A stretch of 64,000 bases of DNA from Catenuloplanes atrovinosus (GTDB lineage: Bacteria; Actinomycetota; Actinomycetes; Mycobacteriales; Micromonosporaceae): the NCBI RefSeq assembly GCF_031458235.1, contig NZ_JAVDYB010000001.1, forward strand, positions 1,943,001 through 2,007,000, written 5' to 3'. The translations under genes were made by a program, and so were the position numbers. Under the pieces are notes generated by a model. It had not been told where the DNA came from. It saw only the letters and a program-made list of their open reading frames with translations, and made no database searches. Shown in pieces: positions 15,615 to 24,599 of the stretch; position 1 is the first letter of the stretch, and each line of letters starts with the position of its first letter.

Positions 15615-15741
15615 CAGTCCGGCCACGGATGGTCGGATCTTGCACCTGCCGTTCATTGAGGATAAAACCCCAAGATCAAAATCCTTCCCGGGTACGTAAG
15701 CGCGGGCGGGACGGTACGCAGAGGAGTCCGCGCCCCGGCTC

Positions 15742-16623
15742 TCAGGTCCGGGTGATCACCACGTCGCCGCCGAGCCGGCCGTGCGCGGGATCGCGCGTCA
15801 CCGCGCCGGCGTCCAGCAGCCCGTGCAGCGCCCGCACCGTGTCCGCCGGACGGTAGACGGTCTCCGTCATGGTGACGTGCTTCAGCGCGGTCACCGTGGA
15901 CGGCCCGGCCCGGTCCAGGTACGCCAGCAGCTCGCGGCGCAGCGGCGCGGGGTTCGGCGTGAGCGAGATGTCCAGCAGCCGCCCGTCCGGGTCGTGCGGG
16001 TCGCGCAGCCGCACGCCCGCGTACTCGTCCACCGCCCACAGCTCGGTCTTGAACGCCTCCAGGCTCTTCGCCGAGCCGGTGCCCAGGCAGGCCAGCAGCG
16101 CCCGCCCGTCCGCGTCCACCAGCTCCACGGCCGCGCCCAGCGCGAAGCCGGCCGCGCGCACGCGGTCGCGTACCCCCGCGGGGTCCTCGGTGATCAGCAG
16201 GACCTCGGCGGGCCGGCCGGCCCGGACCGCGCGCAGCGCCGCCTCGTCCGCGATGCCGTCCAGCGCGACCAGCAGCGGCGCGCCCGCGGCCCGGGCGGCC
16301 CGGAGCGCGACCGGCAGCAGCGCGGGACCGTCCCCGGCGAGCGGGTGGACGGTCAGCGCGGCCGGCGTGCCCAGCTCCCGCTGCAGCTCCGCGAGCCGGT
16401 CCCGGTCCGCGTCCGGCCCCGCGACGATCATGGTGAGTTCCCGCCCGCGCAGCCGGTCCGCGAACTCGGCGAACACGCGCAGCGCCGCCTCGGCCGCGGC
16501 CACCCCGGCCGGCGCGCGCGAGACCAGCGCGAACGTGGCGCGCCGCCCGCCGTGCAGCGCGCCCGGCGCCCAGGTGCCGAGATAGCGGACGAGCAGTTCG
16601 CGGGTCACGTCGGTGAGGGACAC
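15742..16623 (-). CDS. Unknown protein coupled to a diguanylate cyclase
   Basis: A 293-residue protein starting at GTG 16623 with AGGGGG immediately before it, five bases after the stop of the GGDEF gene. I do not recognise the family with certainty. Residues about 1-190 look like an alternating alpha/beta domain (LTMIVAGPDADRDRLAEL, APLLVALDGIADEAALRAV, AEVLLITEDPAGVRDR). A conserved-looking block follows (SLEAFKTELWAVDEYAGV). The C-terminal 70 residues (RRELLAYLDRAGPSTVTAL, ADTVRALHGLLDAGAVTRD) read as a winged helix. A nucleic-acid or partner-binding role is possible. The tight spacing suggests co-expression with the diguanylate cyclase. Confidence 0.7.
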   Translation of the reverse strand: MSLTDVTRELLVRYLGTWAPGALHGGRRATFALVSRAPAGVAAAEAALRVFAEFADRLRGRELTMIVAGPDADRDRLAELQRELGTPAALTVHPLAGDGPALLPVALRAARAAGAPLLVALDGIADEAALRAVRAGRPAEVLLITEDPAGVRDRVRAAGFALGAAVELVDADGRALLACLGTGSAKSLEAFKTELWAVDEYAGVRLRDPHDPDGRLLDISLTPNPAPLRRELLAYLDRAGPSTVTALKHVTMTETVYRPADTVRALHGLLDAGAVTRDPAHGRLGGDVVITRT

Positions 16624-16628
16624 GCCCC

Positions 16629-18062
16629 CTATTGAAGCGGATGGGCCCCGGGACGGTCCGGGACCGCGCGGACCACCCGGCCGCGTCCGCCGTTCTTCGC
16701 CGCGTAGAGCGCGACGTCCGCGCGGTGCAGCAGGTGGTCGGGCAGTTCCTCGCCGTCCCACAGCGCCAGGCCGGCGGAGAACGTCTGGAGCTCCGGCGTG
16801 GCGATCCGCAGCCGGTCCAGCAGCCGGGCCGCCTCGTCCTCGGTGCGCCCCGGCATCAGCAGCACGAACTCCTCGCCGCCGTACCGGGCCAGGGTGTCGC
16901 CGTCGCGCAGCAGCAGGCTCCAGGCCATCGCGGCGCCGGCCAACAGGTCGTCGCCGGCCTGGTGCCCGCGCGTGTCGTTGTAGTGCTTGAAGTGGTCCAT
17001 GTCCAGGATCGCCACCGGGAACGGCGCGTGCACCGCACGGGTCGTGGCCATGTCCCGGACCAGCTGGGCGGCGAGCGTGCGCCGGTTGGGCAGCCCGGTG
17101 AGCGTGTCCGTGCGGGCCAGTTCGTCGAGCCGGCGCGCCTGCGTGGCGAGCTGCCGGGCCTGCTCCTCCAGCCGCCGGACCATGCCCGCCATCCGCGTCA
17201 CCACCAGGATGAACAGCACGGCGGAGGTGATCGCGACCGCCCAGGTGCTCGGCTCGACGCCGGCCAGCAGCTGCACGATCAGCACGCCGGGGGCGAGCAG
17301 TGCCGCGCCGGAGAGCGTGAACAGCCGGCGGCGGGTGAGCGTCTGCGCGCGCGGCGACGGGTCGCCGATCGCCCCGGCGGACGGCACCAGCGCGCCCACG
17401 CCCCAGATCAGGTACGAGCCGAGGAACGCCATCGTGCCGAGCGTGGAGTCCTCCGCGAAGGTGAACGTCACGTCCGCCACCAGCAGCGTCACCACGGACA
17501 CGGTGACCAGCCGGAAGGAGGTGTTGCGGGAGCCGGTGACCAGCAGCAGCCGCACCACGCCGGCCAGCAGCAGGATGTCGCCGAGCGGATAGCCGAGCGC
17601 GATCAGCGTGCCGAGCGTGGAGTCACCCTCGGCCAGCGCCGGCGCGATCAGCAGCACCCAGTAGGGCAGCGCCAGCCCGGCCACCAGCATCGTGCTGTCC
17701 AGTTGGGCGAGGTGGTCGTCCGCGGAGCGGTGCCGCCGGGCCAGCAGCAGCAACGCGACCGTGAGCAGCGGGTACTGGGCCAGGTAGAACGCGTCCGCGG
17801 CGGACGGGAACGGGTCGATGTGCGCGATGTCCGCGTAGTACGTCCAGAGCAGGTCACCGGCGACCGCGCAGCCCTGCCCGGCGGCGAACAGCGCCCACGG
17901 CCAGGAGCGCCAGTGGCGCGCCGCGACCGCGCAGGCGGCCACGCTGAGCGCGCCGATGCCGGCGTAGAGCGCACTGCGCTCCAGCCCGGCGGGCAACAGC
18001 AGCCACACGCCGAGCAGGACGGGACCGCCGATCAGCAGGAACCGGCGGAACAGGGTGATCAC
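16629..18062 (-). CDS. Membrane-anchored diguanylate cyclase (GGDEF)
   Basis: A 477-residue protein that should make cyclic di-GMP from two GTP. The first about 300 residues contain roughly nine to ten hydrophobic helices (FLLIGGPVLLGVWLLLPAG to VLFILVVTRMAGM) forming a MASE-like sensory membrane domain. A short coiled coil (RRLEEQARQLATQARRLDEL) connects to the GGDEF domain: DTLTGLPNRRTLAAQL, FPVAILDMDHFKHYNDTRGHQAGD and LARYGGEEFVLLMPG, with the signature GGEEF near residue 394, so it should be catalytically competent. The GTG start has GGTGGAGC upstream. The downstream unknown gene is five bases away. No EAL domain is present. Confidence 0.93.
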   Translation of the reverse strand: MITLFRRFLLIGGPVLLGVWLLLPAGLERSALYAGIGALSVAACAVAARHWRSWPWALFAAGQGCAVAGDLLWTYYADIAHIDPFPSAADAFYLAQYPLLTVALLLLARRHRSADDHLAQLDSTMLVAGLALPYWVLLIAPALAEGDSTLGTLIALGYPLGDILLLAGVVRLLLVTGSRNTSFRLVTVSVVTLLVADVTFTFAEDSTLGTMAFLGSYLIWGVGALVPSAGAIGDPSPRAQTLTRRRLFTLSGAALLAPGVLIVQLLAGVEPSTWAVAITSAVLFILVVTRMAGMVRRLEEQARQLATQARRLDELARTDTLTGLPNRRTLAAQLVRDMATTRAVHAPFPVAILDMDHFKHYNDTRGHQAGDDLLAGAAMAWSLLLRDGDTLARYGGEEFVLLMPGRTEDEAARLLDRLRIATPELQTFSAGLALWDGEELPDHLLHRADVALYAAKNGGRGRVVRAVPDRPGAHPLQ

Positions 18063-18125
18063 GCTCCACCATCGGCCCCGATCCCGCGACCGTGAGTGCC
18101 TGTGAGCGTTCCCTCACGCAGAGTC

Positions 18126-20372
18126 TTAGGTGCCGGACCTGACCAGCCCGGCGCCCTCCTCCTCGACCTCGTCGGACTCGGCCAGCCCGGCCCGCTCCTG
18201 CAACCGGCGCAGCGGGCCCGGCGCCCACCAGGCCGCGTCGCCCATCAGGCGGATCACGGCCGGGACCAGCAGCATGCGGACCACGGTCGCGTCCAGCACC
18301 AGCGCCAGGATCATGCCGACGCCGATGAACCGCATCATCGCCAGCGACGACAGCGCGAACGCGCCGGTGACCACGACCAGCAGGATCGCGGCCGCGCTGA
18401 TCACCCGGCCGGTGCGCACGATGCCGGTGACCACCGCGTCGGCCGTGGACGCGCCCCGGGTGCGCGCCTCCACCATCCGGGAGAGCAGGAAGACCTCGTA
18501 GTCGGTGGAGAGCCCGAAGACGACCGCGGCCATCAGCACCACGATGCCGACCTCCAGCGGCGCCGGCGTGACGCCGAGCAGGCCCGCGCCGTGGCCCTCC
18601 TGGAACACGAAGACCAGCACGCCGAACGTGGCGGTGAGGCTGAGCGCGCTCATCACCACGGCCTTGACCGGCAGCAGCACCGAGCCGAACGCCAGGAACA
18701 TCAGCACCAGGGTGGCGCCGGCCAGCAGCAGCACCATCCACGGCAGCTGCGCGTAGGTGGCGTCCAGGCTGTCCACGTTCCGCGCGGTGAAGCCGCCGAC
18801 CAGCAGCTCCGTGCCGGACGGCGGGGTGAGCGCGCGGATCGACTCCACCGCGCCGGTGGAGGTCTGGTCCAGCGCGTCCGTGGACTCCAGCGCCGCGGTG
18901 ATCTCGGTGACGCCGTTGCGCGAGCCGCTGATCGTGGCCTCGCCGATGCCGGGCACGTTCGCCACCTCGGCGGCGAACGGCTGGGCGGCGGCCGCGTCCG
19001 CGCCGCGCAGCACGACCTGCACGCCGGTGCCGCTCATCGCGGGGAACTCCGCCTTCAGCTCCGCCAGCGCCTCGCGGGCCGGGTCGCCGGCGGGCAGCAC
19101 GCGCTCGTCGATCTCGCCGAACTCCACGCCCCGGATCGGCGCGGCCAGCAGGATCAGCACCGCCAGGATCGGCAGCGCGACCAGCACCGGGCGCTTCATC
19201 ACGAACCGGGCCAGGCGCTCCCAGCCCGTACTGATCACGGGCTCGTCGCCCTTGATCTGCTTCTTGCGGCGCGGCAGCGCGAGCTTGTCCACGCGCGGGC
19301 CGAGCAGGCCGAGCATCGCCGGCAGCAGCGTGAGCGAGGTGAACGCGGCCAGCGCCACCGCGGACATGCCGCCGTACGCCAGGGACTTGAGGAAGCTCTG
19401 CGGGAACAGCATCAGGCCGGCCAGCGCGATGATCAGCAGCGTGGCGGAGAACGCGACGGTACGGCCGGCCGTGGCCACCGTGTTGCGCACCGCGGCCGCG
19501 GTGGCCCGTCCCGCGGCCAGCTCCTCGCGGAATCGGCCCACCATGAACAGCCCGTAGTCGATCGCCATGCCCAGGCCGAGCAGGCTGGCCACGTTGACCG
19601 CGAACGAGTTGACCTCGGTGGTCAGCGCGATCACGTGCAGCACGCCGAGCGCGCCGAGCACGGCCAGGCCGCCGACCAGCACCGGCAGCGCGGCGGCGAC
19701 CAGCGAACCGAAGATCAGCACGAGCAGCACCAGCACGACCGGCAGCGACACGCCCTCGGCCAGCGTCAGGTCCTGCTTCGAGCGCTCGGACGTGGAGTCC
19801 TGCAGCGCCGCGGCGCCGCCCACCTTCGTCGCGACGCCGTCGACCGTGAAATCGTCCTTGATCTCGCGGAAGTTCTCCAGCTTCTCCGTCTCGTTCGCGC
19901 CGGCCAGCGTGATCAGCGCGATCGCGCGCCGCTTGTCCGGCGTGGCGAACTGGGCGGCCTGCGCGGCGGCCTGGGCGGCCTGTGCCGCCGCCTGCGGGTC
20001 GGCCGGCTGTGCCCGCGGCTGCTGCGCGGCCTGTGCCGCCGCGGCGAGCTGCCAGTACGAGCTGGCGGACTCGACCCGGTCCGAGGGGAGCGCCTCCAGG
20101 TCCGCGGTGACGGCCCGGGCCACGGCCGGGTCGTCGACCGTGCCGGCGTCCGGGGTGTAGATGACGATGACGTCGCCGCCCTGCGCGCCGAGCGCCTCCT
20201 CGGCGACCTCGGCGGCCCGGGCCGACTCGCTGCCCGGATCGATGTAGCCGCCCTCGGAGAGCTGCCCGAAGACGCCGAGACCCCACACGCCGGAGGCGAT
20301 CGAGGCGGCCACGACCACGATCACCGTGGTCCAGCGCAGGCGGTGCATGAGTGAACCCCATGACGCGAACAC
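18126..20372 (-). CDS. MMPL family RND-type transporter
   Basis: A 748-residue exporter with two MMPL repeats, each one transmembrane helix, an extracytoplasmic loop and five helices. Recognisable segments are LGMAIDYGLFMVGRFREEL in the first half and VFGLSTDYEVFLLSRMVEA in the second, the latter carrying the proton-relay Asp-Tyr pair. Such pumps export lipids, drugs or siderophores; the substrate here is unknown. The first loop has a low-complexity AAQAAQAAAQAAQ run (about residues 125-140). The GTG start at 20372 has a GGAGGG ribosome binding site nine bases upstream, better than the ATG at 20348. A 10-bp palindrome at 20420 in the promoter region could be an operator. Confidence 0.92.
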   Translation of the reverse strand: MFASWGSLMHRLRWTTVIVVVAASIASGVWGLGVFGQLSEGGYIDPGSESARAAEVAEEALGAQGGDVIVIYTPDAGTVDDPAVARAVTADLEALPSDRVESASSYWQLAAAAQAAQQPRAQPADPQAAAQAAQAAAQAAQFATPDKRRAIALITLAGANETEKLENFREIKDDFTVDGVATKVGGAAALQDSTSERSKQDLTLAEGVSLPVVLVLLVLIFGSLVAAALPVLVGGLAVLGALGVLHVIALTTEVNSFAVNVASLLGLGMAIDYGLFMVGRFREELAAGRATAAAVRNTVATAGRTVAFSATLLIIALAGLMLFPQSFLKSLAYGGMSAVALAAFTSLTLLPAMLGLLGPRVDKLALPRRKKQIKGDEPVISTGWERLARFVMKRPVLVALPILAVLILLAAPIRGVEFGEIDERVLPAGDPAREALAELKAEFPAMSGTGVQVVLRGADAAAAQPFAAEVANVPGIGEATISGSRNGVTEITAALESTDALDQTSTGAVESIRALTPPSGTELLVGGFTARNVDSLDATYAQLPWMVLLLAGATLVLMFLAFGSVLLPVKAVVMSALSLTATFGVLVFVFQEGHGAGLLGVTPAPLEVGIVVLMAAVVFGLSTDYEVFLLSRMVEARTRGASTADAVVTGIVRTGRVISAAAILLVVVTGAFALSSLAMMRFIGVGMILALVLDATVVRMLLVPAVIRLMGDAAWWAPGPLRRLQERAGLAESDEVEEEGAGLVRSGT

Positions 20373-20419
20373 GAGTGCGTACCCTCCGGTGTCTCGACGT
20401 GTGAGCCGCTACAAAAAGT

Positions 20420-20429
20420 AAACATGTTT
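20420..20429. promoter_or_regulatory. Palindrome AAACATGTTT, possible operator
   Basis: A perfect 10-bp A/T-rich palindrome 48 bases upstream of the MMPL start and about 150 bases upstream of the divergent kinase. It stands out in a very GC-rich background. MMPL genes are often repressed by TetR proteins, so a TetR-type operator is a plausible but unproven reading. Confidence 0.35.
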
Positions 20430-20578
20430 CACGCTTGGCCGTGTGGGCCGGGGTGTCGCTTACCCGCTTTTCGGGGAATCGACCCGCACCGCGCCCACCC
20501 GCGCGTTAGCGTAGCTTCGTCCTCTTTTTCACATTATTTCGTGACGTCGGTGGATGTTTGGTGAGAGGTGGTGGGCCC

Positions 20579-22633
20579 GTGGTGTCCCGGCCTCGACCGG
20601 CGCCGATTCCCGATCCGGAGGTGGCGGCGCTGGCCGACCTGCCCATGCTGTCCGACCTCACCGTGCGGGCCGACGGGATCGCGGAGGCCATCGGGCTTCG
20701 CCGGGTGCTGGAGACCACCACCGAGGCGTTCGTCTCGATGGACGCGAACGGCCGGATCCGTGCCTGGAACCCGGCCGCGGAACGCCTGCTCGGCTGGCAC
20801 GCGGCCGAGGTCATCGGCCGGAACCTGGCCGAGACGATCATCCCGGAGCCGCTGCGCGACGCGCACGCCGGCGGCATGCGGCGGTACATGGCCACCGGCG
20901 AGGCGCGGGTGGCCGGCGAACGGCTGGCGCTGCCCGCGCTGCACCGCGACGGGCACGTGGTCACGGTCGAGGTGGTGATCTGGCCGAACCAGGTCGAGGG
21001 CGACTGGTGGTTCCACGCGTTCCTGCACGACATCAGCGACCGGGTCGCGGCCGAGGAACGGCTGCGCCGCGAGCGGATGTTCCTCGCCACCGTGCTGGAC
21101 AGTCTCTCCGACGGCGTGGTCGCCTGCGACGCGGACGCGGTGATCACCACGGTCAACCCGGCGGCGCGGCAGATGCGCGGCAACCCGGCGCCGAGCGTGT
21201 CCATGCGCGAGGTCTTCGCCCGGCTGGACGCGCGGCACCCGGACGGCCGGCCGATGGCGTACGAGGAACTGCCGCTGATCCGCGCGCTGCGCGGCGAGGT
21301 GGTGGTCGACGCGGAGGTGGTGCTGGCCGACCGCCGGGTGGTCTGCACCGGCCGCCAGCTGCGCGACGCGACCGGCGAGGTCTCCGGCGCGGTGGTGGCG
21401 GCCCGCGACGTCACGGTCGAGCGCGCCGCCGAGGCGCACAACGCGCTGCTGGCCGCGCGGCTGCGGCAGACGATCGCGGTGCAGCGCGAGGTGATCGAGG
21501 CGGCCGCGGACCGCGACGAGACGCTGCGGCTGGTCGCGGACCGGGCGCTGGAGATGTTCCCGGGCGCGGAGGGCGCCGCGGTCGCGCTGCTCGACGGCGG
21601 CGAACTGGTCTACACCGCGGTCTCCGGGTCCATGTCCAGGCTGGCCGGCCTGCGGCTGCCGGTGGACTCCTCGCTGAGCGGGCACGCGGTCCGCGAGGCG
21701 GCCACCATGCGCTGCGACGACCCGGAGGCGGACCCGCGCGTGGACCGCGAGGCCTGCCGCCGCGGCGGCGTCGGGTCCATCCTGATCGCGCCGCTGCTCT
21801 CCGAGGACCACGTGACCGGCGTGCTGCTGGTGACCGGCGGCCGGACCGGCGCGTTCGACGACAGCGACGCCCAGCACCTGGAACTGCTCGGGCACAGCCT
21901 CAGCGGCGGGCTCCGGCACGCGGACGACTACGCGGAGATCAACCGGCTGCTCGGCGAGCGCACCGCGGCGCTGGCCGAGGTGGAGGCCGCGAACCAGCTC
22001 AAGCTCGACCTGATCGGCATGCTCGGCCACGAGATCGCGACGCCGCTGATGTCGATCCTGGCCACCGTGGAGATGACCACCGACGAGCCGGACATGCCGG
22101 ACGCGCTGTCGCTGATCGGCCGGCAGGCGACCCGGCTGGACACGCTGGTCCGCGAGGTGCTCACCCAGGTGGCGCTGGACGCCGGCCGGCTGCACGCGGA
22201 CCGCGAGCCGGTGCCGCTCGCCGCCGCGATCACGGCCGCCGTCGACCTGGCCGCGGCCGGCCCGGTGCCGGTCCACGGCGACGTGTCGGTGGACGTGCTG
22301 GTCAACCGCGGTCACCTCCAGCAGATGCTGGTCAACTACCTGACGAACGCGGCCAAGTACGGCGGTGGCGCGGTCGCGGTGGAGGTCACCCGTACGGCTG
22401 AAAACGCGGTGCGGATCGGCGTGCGCGACGCGGGCGACGGCGTGCCGGAGGGCTTCCGCGACCAGCTCTTCTCGCAGTTCAGCCGCGCGCGCCGGACCGC
22501 GGCCAGCAAGCCCGGCACCGGCCTCGGCCTGTACATCGTCCGAGGTCTCGCGCGTGCGAACGGCGGTGATGCCGGTTATCTCCCGGCCGTACCGCATGGG
22601 TCGATCTTCTATCTCGACCTGGAAACGGCGTGA
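20579..22633 (+). CDS. PAS-PAS-GAF sensor histidine kinase
   Basis: A cytosolic sensor kinase of about 684 residues. PAS1 (TTTEAFVSMDANGRIRAWNP, about 45-150) and PAS2 (LDSLSDGVVACDADAVITTV, about 165-280) are followed by a GAF domain (LRLVADRALEMFPGAEGAAVAL, about 310-455). Then come an H-box LIGMLGHEIATPLMSIL (His484) and a GHKL ATPase with N-box QMLVNYLTNAAKYGGG, G1 VRDAGDGVPEG and G2 GTGLGLYIVRGLARANGG. No membrane segment is present. It is an orphan: no response regulator is adjacent. The H-box has ATPL where many kinases have RTPL. The start is chosen at GTG 20579 because GAGAGGTGG lies eight bases upstream; the next GTG (20582) is also possible. Confidence 0.93.
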   Translation: MVSRPRPAPIPDPEVAALADLPMLSDLTVRADGIAEAIGLRRVLETTTEAFVSMDANGRIRAWNPAAERLLGWHAAEVIGRNLAETIIPEPLRDAHAGGMRRYMATGEARVAGERLALPALHRDGHVVTVEVVIWPNQVEGDWWFHAFLHDISDRVAAEERLRRERMFLATVLDSLSDGVVACDADAVITTVNPAARQMRGNPAPSVSMREVFARLDARHPDGRPMAYEELPLIRALRGEVVVDAEVVLADRRVVCTGRQLRDATGEVSGAVVAARDVTVERAAEAHNALLAARLRQTIAVQREVIEAAADRDETLRLVADRALEMFPGAEGAAVALLDGGELVYTAVSGSMSRLAGLRLPVDSSLSGHAVREAATMRCDDPEADPRVDREACRRGGVGSILIAPLLSEDHVTGVLLVTGGRTGAFDDSDAQHLELLGHSLSGGLRHADDYAEINRLLGERTAALAEVEAANQLKLDLIGMLGHEIATPLMSILATVEMTTDEPDMPDALSLIGRQATRLDTLVREVLTQVALDAGRLHADREPVPLAAAITAAVDLAAAGPVPVHGDVSVDVLVNRGHLQQMLVNYLTNAAKYGGGAVAVEVTRTAENAVRIGVRDAGDGVPEGFRDQLFSQFSRARRTAASKPGTGLGLYIVRGLARANGGDAGYLPAVPHGSIFYLDLETA

Positions 22634-22690
22634 TGTCCCGATCGTCCCGGTCGTGGCGGGTTGGGCGTCGCGCTTTGCCACACTGACGCC

Positions 22691-23209
22691 GTGCGCATCC
22701 GTCCAGCGACCATCGCCGATGCCGCCGTGCTCGCCGACGTCCACGTGCGCACGTGGCAGGCCACCTACCGCGGCTTCGTCCCGGACGGCTACCTGCGATC
22801 GCTGGACCCGGTGCGGTGGCGCCCGTTCTGGCAGGACCGCCTGCGGCGCCCGGAGGAGGGGACGGCCACGCTGGCGCTGGTCCCGGACGCCGGTGACCGC
22901 CCGGTCGGCTTCGTCAGCTTCGGCCCGTCCCGCGACGACGCGGCGGACGTCGCGGCCGGGGAGATCTTCGCGATCTACGTGCTGCCGGAGCACTGGGGGA
23001 CCGGCGGCGGCCGCATGCTGATGGCCGCGGCCCTCACCGCGCTGGCGGACGCCGGGTTCGGCCGCGCCACGCTCTGGGTGCTGGACGGCAACGCCCGCGC
23101 GCGCCGCTTCTACGAGGCCGGCGGCTGGCGCCCGGACGGCCTCACCAAACGCGACGAGTCCCGCGGCTTCCCGCTGGACGAGGTGCGATACGTCCTCGAT
23201 CTCCGGTAA
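22691..23209 (+). CDS. GNAT family N-acetyltransferase
   Basis: A 172-residue acetyl-CoA-dependent acyltransferase of the GNAT fold. It shows VRIRPATIADAAVLADVHVRTWQATYRGF, typical of RimI-like members, then EIFAIYVLPEHWGTGGGRMLM (acetyl-CoA-binding motif A, with GTGGGR in place of the common GxGxG) and ATLWVLDGNARARRFYEAGGW. The acceptor is unknown. GTG 22691 is chosen because the family begins at the first beta strand. The bases CACACT sit exactly six bases upstream, so this may be another leaderless start. It lies 57 bases after the sensor kinase, in the same direction. Confidence 0.88.
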   Translation: MRIRPATIADAAVLADVHVRTWQATYRGFVPDGYLRSLDPVRWRPFWQDRLRRPEEGTATLALVPDAGDRPVGFVSFGPSRDDAADVAAGEIFAIYVLPEHWGTGGGRMLMAAALTALADAGFGRATLWVLDGNARARRFYEAGGWRPDGLTKRDESRGFPLDEVRYVLDLR

Positions 23210-23240
23210 CCGGAACGGGCGCGGGAACCGTCTTCCCGGC

Positions 23241-24557
23241 ATGGCGTCAATTCCCCGCGCGGCCCCGGCCGTGCTTCTCGTGGCGGGCATGCTCGCGGTC
23301 GCGCCGGCCGCTCAGGCGCACGGTGGCGACCCCGGCGCGCCCGGTCCGCACCGCGTCTCCACACTGGACTACACGCTCGGTGACCGGGCGTTCCAGGTCG
23401 ACGGCTTCCACGCGGACGGGCCGGACGGCCGGCTCGCGGACATCGAGCTGACCGGCACCGTGCACTACCCGGCCGGCGGGCGGGGGCCGTACCCGATGGT
23501 GGTGCTGTCCCACGGCTACTGGGCCACCTGCGCGGACCGGGAGGCGGCCGACACCCAGGCGCGGCTGGAGGCCGAGCGGCCGGACGACTTCTACGACGAC
23601 CCGCGCTGGCTGGACGCGGTCACCCGGCTGTGGCAGTGGCCGTGCGCGCCCGGCGTGGCGCCGCTGCCCAGCTACCGCGGCTACGACTACCTGGCGTACA
23701 AGCTGGCGAGTCACGGCATGGTGGTCGTCTCGATCAGCGCCAACGGGATCAACGCGGGCCAGATCGGCACGGAGGCCGACAACGCCCGGTCGATGCTGAT
23801 CAACAAGCATCTGTCGCTCTGGACCGAGCTGGTCGGTACCGGAGGCGGCCCGCTCGCCGGGCGGTTCACCGACCCGCGCACCCACCGGGTGATGAAGCCC
23901 GACTTCACCGGCCGCGTCGATTTCACCCGGGTCGGCACGCTCGGTCACTCCCGCGGCGGACGCGGCGTCGCCTGGCACGCGGCCGACGTGCACCGCGACG
24001 CGCTCCCGGCCGGCGTGCGCATCGCCGGCGTGCTCTCGCTCGCCGCCGCCGGCGCGGGCGCCGCCACCAACCCGGACTCGCCGGAGGCCCCGCTCTACCG
24101 GGTCACCTCCGCGCCGCTCGCGGTCTGGATCGGCGGCTGCGACTCCGACCAGGGCCTCGACTACGTCGAGCTGGCCCGCGGGCACACCCGCCACCCGATC
24201 TACCGGTGGGACGTGGACGGGGCCAACCACAACTTCCTCAACACCCAGTGGTCACCGGCCAGCGGCCAGGTCGGCGCGGTCGACGACGGCCAGGGACCCG
24301 GCCCGGGCCTGTGCGGCACGCCGACGCTGGGCGACTGGGACCCGGACAGCGGCACCCCGCCGCCGCCGGTCGAGTGGATCGACATCGTGCACAAGCTGAC
24401 CGAGGAGGAGGAACGGCGCGTGCACACCGGCTACGCCACCGCGTTCTTCCGCTCGGCGCTGCTCGGTGACCACCGGTTCGTGAACGTCATCAGCGGGGAA
24501 AGCCACCCGTACGCCGAGATCACCACTGTGGACGCGGTGCGGTTCGACCCGAACTGA
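23241..24557 (+). CDS. Secreted alpha/beta hydrolase
   Basis: A 438-residue exported hydrolase. A Sec signal peptide (AAPAVLLVAGMLAVAPAAQA, cleavage before HGGDPG) precedes an alpha/beta hydrolase fold: MVVLSHGYWATC (oxyanion region), SHGMVVVSISANGINAG, the nucleophile elbow VGTLGHSRGGRG, PLAVWIGGCDSDQGLDY (acid) and DGANHNFLNTQW (His). It resembles chlorophyllase/dienelactone hydrolase-like secreted proteins of actinomycetes. Six cysteines in the mature part suggest disulphides. The substrate is unknown. It converges on aroA with a perfect 11-bp hairpin between them. Confidence 0.88.
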   Translation: MASIPRAAPAVLLVAGMLAVAPAAQAHGGDPGAPGPHRVSTLDYTLGDRAFQVDGFHADGPDGRLADIELTGTVHYPAGGRGPYPMVVLSHGYWATCADREAADTQARLEAERPDDFYDDPRWLDAVTRLWQWPCAPGVAPLPSYRGYDYLAYKLASHGMVVVSISANGINAGQIGTEADNARSMLINKHLSLWTELVGTGGGPLAGRFTDPRTHRVMKPDFTGRVDFTRVGTLGHSRGGRGVAWHAADVHRDALPAGVRIAGVLSLAAAGAGAATNPDSPEAPLYRVTSAPLAVWIGGCDSDQGLDYVELARGHTRHPIYRWDVDGANHNFLNTQWSPASGQVGAVDDGQGPGPGLCGTPTLGDWDPDSGTPPPPVEWIDIVHKLTEEEERRVHTGYATAFFRSALLGDHRFVNVISGESHPYAEITTVDAVRFDPN

Positions 24558-24565
24558 GCCGCGTG

Positions 24566-24597
24566 GCCGGTGCCCGTACCCCCCGGCGGGCACCGGC
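24566..24597. terminator. Bidirectional hairpin between hydrolase and aroA
   Basis: GCCGGTGCCCG and CGGGCACCGGC form a perfect 11-bp stem around a 10-base loop, in the 42-base gap between convergent stops. Confidence 0.7.
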
Positions 24598-24599
24598 TC

